From contig NTJI01000001.1 of assembly GCA_002307375.1 (NCBI GenBank), positions 868,001 through 932,000 of the forward strand: DNA of 64,000 bases. Direction: 5' to 3'. Of this stretch, positions 61,769 through 64,000 are shown piece after piece. The notes beneath the pieces were generated by a model that was given only the letters and a program-made list of their open reading frames with translations, was not told the DNA's origin and made no database searches. Position 1 is the first letter of the stretch; each line of letters starts with the position of its first letter. The position numbers and the translations under genes are program-made. Source of the stretch: Lysobacteraceae bacterium NML93-0399 (GTDB lineage: Bacteria; Pseudomonadota; Gammaproteobacteria; Xanthomonadales; Xanthomonadaceae).

Positions 61769-62805
61769 GCCGGCAGCACCGTCACGTCGATCACACGTGC
61801 CGCGGCCCAGGCCGCGAGCTGTCGCGGCGCCCAGCCGTCGACATTCAAAGCATCGGCAATGTCCCAGCCCTTCGGCATGCCGCTGCTGTCGATCAGGCGA
61901 ATGGAGCGCGCGGCGGACCGGGCGGCATACATCGCCACGCCTGGCGTCACGTCGCCCGCATCGTTGCAGTGGCCGAGCATGGCCTTGCGGCCTGCATCGT
62001 CTGCGTCCGGCCACAGCACAACCTCGCGTCCGGCCAGCGGCGCCCAGTCCACCTTGCCCATGCCATTGCTGCCGCCCGGCCACGCCACCACCGCGTACTG
62101 CGGCCACGCGCCAGCGCCAGCCGCGCGGCATTTTTCGCCCTCGACCACGAGCACCGGCGCGTTCGGCTTGGCCGCCAACGCGTCGAGGCCTAGCAGCGGC
62201 CGCGGCTCGGGGAATGCCTGCAGGCACCACTGGCGCTTACCGTCCTCACCCACGCACCAGGTCACCTGCGGCGTCCACTTGCGCGGCTTGCCCGTGTCAT
62301 GGTCCGGGAAGTCACAGCGCAGCACATACCCCAGCAACGCGCCATCAGCGCCGTGATAGGCGTCAACGCGCGTCGGCTTCATCCGGCGCAGCTTCGAGGT
62401 CTTCGGGTTCCAGATCGGCACCGTCCAGCCATTGCCGGCCATGAGGTCCGGCGCGTCTTCGGGCACCGGCATGAGCGCCACCCACTTACCCTCGAGGGGC
62501 GCTTCGACTTCGCGGCGCACGCCCTCGCGCGCCGCCTGATAGTCGCGTGCACCCAGCTGCGCGCAGGCGCCGTGGAAGTCGGCGCCGGTGATGGCCTGCA
62601 CAAAGCCGATCACGTCGTGATGCGCACCGCATCCGAAGCAATGCACGAAGCCCTTGTGCGGGATGACGGTGAACGAAGGCGTACTCTCCGCATGGAACGG
62701 GCACAGACCCTCGAACTCGCGGCCGGACTTGCGCAGCTTCACGTACTGGCGCACCACGGCGACCAGGTCCACGCCCGCCTTGAGCTGCTCCACGTCGATG
62801 CTCAT
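61765..62805 (-). CDS. DNA primase with CHC2 zinc finger and Toprim domain
   Basis: The 346-residue protein has a CHC2 zinc-binding motif C35-x2-H38-x17-C56-x2-C59 (GLCPFHAES and HCFGCGAHHD) and a Toprim domain with VLVVEGEK and LWPDADDAG. It makes RNA primers for phage replication; the helicase activity is on the separate gene downstream. The ATG at 62805 is chosen since the zinc finger follows closely, and it overlaps the upstream gene stop. Confidence 0.92.
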   Translation of the reverse strand: MSIDVEQLKAGVDLVAVVRQYVKLRKSGREFEGLCPFHAESTPSFTVIPHKGFVHCFGCGAHHDVIGFVQAITGADFHGACAQLGARDYQAAREGVRREVEAPLEGKWVALMPVPEDAPDLMAGNGWTVPIWNPKTSKLRRMKPTRVDAYHGADGALLGYVLRCDFPDHDTGKPRKWTPQVTWCVGEDGKRQWCLQAFPEPRPLLGLDALAAKPNAPVLVVEGEKCRAAGAGAWPQYAVVAWPGGSNGMGKVDWAPLAGREVVLWPDADDAGRKAMLGHCNDAGDVTPGVAMYAARSAARSIRLIDSSGMPKGWDIADALNVDGWAPRQLAAWAAARVIDVTVLPA

Positions 62806-63014
62806 GCGGCTGCGCGCTCCCGCCGCTGCTCGCGCGCGGCGACCATTCGCCACTGGATGCGCAGATAGTCCGCTACGCGCGCACGACAGCCCTGCCCGCC
62901 GGTGCAGTCGGCGTGCGGGCAAGCTTCCGGAACCGCGGCGATCGCATCGGCCCACGTCGCGCGTGGCGCCTCCGCGATCTTCAGAGCTCGGCCCATGCAG
63001 CGCGACACGCTCAT
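62802..63014 (-). CDS. Small phage protein with cysteine pair
   Basis: The 70-residue protein has CPHADCTGGQGC in its middle, a possible zinc-binding loop, and a basic helical end (WRMVAAREQRRERAAA). It overlaps both neighbours (ATGA type). No family is recognised. Confidence 0.55.
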   Translation of the reverse strand: MSVSRCMGRALKIAEAPRATWADAIAAVPEACPHADCTGGQGCRARVADYLRIQWRMVAAREQRRERAAA

Positions 63015-63178
63015 GCGCCGGCCTGCTGGCGCGCGCGGTTGTTCCGCTTGCGCGCGCGATGTGCTGCAGCCAGCACACGCGATGCGTGCCGGCTCATATT
63101 CGAGAGCATGCGGATCTGCTCGTGCAATTCGCCGTCGGCCAGCGCGGACAGGCGCGCCTCGAGCGTGCGCATGTTCAT
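63011..63178 (-). CDS. Small helical phage protein
   Basis: The 55-residue protein (MNMRTLEARLSALADGELHE, and a basic end RARKRNNRARQQ) starts at the ATG overlapping the previous stop. A longer reading upstream is low-complexity and was rejected. No function can be assigned. Confidence 0.5.
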   Translation of the reverse strand: MNMRTLEARLSALADGELHEQIRMLSNMSRHASRVLAAAHRARKRNNRARQQAGA

Positions 63179-63384
63179 TCGCTGGTCCGCGAGCGCAAAG
63201 GCAACTGCGGGGTGCAGGTGGCGTCCACGCGACGCTGTTCCAGTTCGGCCAGCAATTCCTCCGACGAGCGTGGCACCGTCACCGGCGCCAGCGCTTCCTC
63301 CCGCATCGCCTGCATGCGCGCGAGCGTCGCCGGGCTGGCTGGTGTCCGTCCCGCACGCGGCCAGTGGCGTCGGGTCGATCGCAT
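63175..63384 (-). CDS. Small basic phage protein
   Basis: The 69-residue protein begins MRSTRRHWPRAGRT; an internal ATG 23 codons on (MQAMREEALAPVTV) is an alternative start. The C terminus is helical with SSEELLAELEQRR. It overlaps the following gene by 4 bases. No family is recognised. Confidence 0.45.
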   Translation of the reverse strand: MRSTRRHWPRAGRTPASPATLARMQAMREEALAPVTVPRSSEELLAELEQRRVDATCTPQLPLRSRTSE

Positions 63385-63387
63385 GGA

Positions 63388-63624
63388 TCACCGGCGCCCC
63401 CAAGCGGCGTGCTGGGCGCCGCGCGCTTCCTCAGCTGTCTGGCAGCCCACGCACAGACGCGCACCCATCTCGGTGCGCGCCGGCGCAATGTCGGCCCTGC
63501 AGTCGACGTCCTCGCACTGCGTGAGGCCCGGCAGGCGGTTGGCGCGTACGCGCTTACGGTGCTGCAACGAGTTCGCCAGGTGGCGCTCGCTCACGTCTTG
63601 GATCTGGTCAATCGCGTCGGGCAT
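63388..63624 (-). CDS. TraR/DksA-like zinc-finger protein
   Basis: The 78-residue protein has a helical N terminus and four metal-binding cysteines in QCEDVDCRADI and RLCVGCQTAEEA, the pattern of phage TraR/DksA proteins (C-x4-C here in place of C-x2-C in the first pair). These bind RNA polymerase in the secondary channel and change promoter use. It overlaps the upstream gene by 17 bases. Confidence 0.68.
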   Translation of the reverse strand: MPDAIDQIQDVSERHLANSLQHRKRVRANRLPGLTQCEDVDCRADIAPARTEMGARLCVGCQTAEEARGAQHAAWGRR

Positions 63625-63757
63625 CGCCCCGCTCCCCCTGCTGGGTCAAGTCGCGCATCGCGCGACGCTGTTGTTCTTCGGCCCGCTTCCGGGCGCACTC
63701 CATGGCGTAGTGGACGTAGCTGTCCTCGCCGAACTCGTAGGGCTGCGGATCAGACAC
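63608..63757 (-). CDS. Very small phage protein
   Basis: This 49-residue protein begins at a GTG overlapping the stop of the upstream gene by 8 bases. The reading SDPQPYEFGEDSYVHYAMEC followed by a strongly charged helix looks like genuine coding sequence. No family is recognised. Confidence 0.5.
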   Translation of the reverse strand: MSDPQPYEFGEDSYVHYAMECARKRAEEQQRRAMRDLTQQGERGDARRD

Positions 63758-64000
63758 GCGGGCCCTCGACCATCGTTTCCAGCCGGCCCATCAGCCGGAT
63801 GATCTTTCTGCGCGCCACGTACGCGACGGCCTTGATGCGGTCGAACTCGTCAGCGCTCAGCGCACCGTTCGCGAACGCTTCGTGGATGGTCTTCGCCAGG
63901 TTGCCCGTGCCCGAGAACACCAGGGCCATGCACTCAAGGATGGCCATGTCGCTCGCAGCGGCTTCGCCGGCACAGCCCTCGACAAGAACGTCGCCGGCAT
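63750..64000 (-). CDS. Phage regulatory protein, C-terminal part (partial)
   Basis: The frame remains open to the window edge, so the true start is outside; an internal ATG at 63947 would give 65 residues. The visible part, VLVEGCAGEAAASDMAILEC through ALSADEFDRIKAVAYVARRK, has the helical pattern of the C-terminal domain of CII-type phage regulators. That family call is tentative. It is the first visible gene of the leftward early block. Confidence 0.5.
   Translation of the reverse strand, partial: AGDVLVEGCAGEAAASDMAILECMALVFSGTGNLAKTIHEAFANGALSADEFDRIKAVAYVARRKIIRLMGRLETMVEGPRV

Larger units (their letters stand above)
30139..64000. mobile_element. dusA-integrated tailed-phage prophage (left end to window edge)
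   Basis: The segment holds an integrase, accessory genes, DNA methylase, and a full set of tail, lysis, head, packaging and replication genes, nearly all leftward from the window edge to 35801. The portal is lambda-like and the tail genes resemble those of siphoviruses (tape measure, tail tube, J-like tip, no sheath or baseplate wedge genes). Every essential head and tail gene visible is open, so the prophage may be functional. The repressor/lysogeny genes and attR are not in the window. Confidence 0.93.

Noticed and set aside
30139..64000. A second, right attachment site within the window
   Set aside because: No second copy of the dusA 5' sequence was seen; the early block is still open at the right edge, so attR must lie outside.

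Overview
The window is high-GC DNA from a gammaproteobacterium, most likely of the family Xanthomonadaceae/Lysobacteraceae (Lysobacter- or Luteimonas-like). The hints are dense in-frame gene packing, a divergent MarR regulator next to hpd/hmgA, PhoPQ with an upstream PepSY-like gene, a birA-coaX-SPOR cluster, and many GTAGGAGCG-type REP palindromes. The genus is an inference, because no marker gene for species assignment is present.

Region 1 (1-30138) is chromosomal. From left to right it holds the tail of an Mrp-type Na+/H+ antiporter operon (mnhD end, mnhE, mnhF, mnhG); tyrosine/homogentisate catabolism (hpd, hmgA, divergent MarR regulator); three transporters (MFS, POT peptide symporter, AbgT); a large secreted ExeM/NucH-type nuclease; tryptophan 2,3-dioxygenase; small proteins, a VOC protein and an MBL hydrolase; a tandem REP array; trpS; CsbD, entericidin, arginase and tRNA-Thr(UGU); SPOR, coaX and birA; an MtfA-like peptidase; a second REP cluster; phoQ, phoP and a PepSY-like secreted protein; and dusA.

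Region 2 (about 30139 to the right edge, incomplete) is a tailed-phage prophage inserted at the 5' end of dusA. A tyrosine integrase lies next to dusA and reads away from it. An accessory segment (31.3-35.7 kb) follows. It contains a tRNA-Asn-like remnant with a strong terminator, an SRAP/YedK-like gene overlapping a HEPN-like gene, small orphans and a dam methylase. The rest is one long leftward block. Read in transcription order from the right edge, it runs: small early/regulatory genes, Toprim primase, VirE-type helicase, repeat array, small and large terminase, Mor-like regulator, gpW-like connector, portal, ClpP protease-capsid fusion, decoration protein, lysis cassette (two membrane proteins, lipobox-bearing lysozyme, i-spanin, o-spanin), head-tail and tail-terminator genes, tail tube, G/GT-type frameshift pair, tape measure, tail-tip proteins and tail fibres. 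Most neighbours overlap by ATGA or GTGA, so translation is probably coupled. The right attachment site is outside the window.

The items most worth following are: a J-like tail-tip protein with a complete von Willebrand A (MIDAS) domain inserted near its N terminus and its usual N-terminal part split off; about a dozen copies of AGGTYGGGCA in both orientations beside the small terminase gene; the SRAP-like/HEPN-like two-gene accessory operon; a Mor-like activator with a perfect inverted repeat embedded in the late operon; a T_TTT_TTC slippery site in the tail-assembly gene; and an endolysin with a lipoprotein signal.
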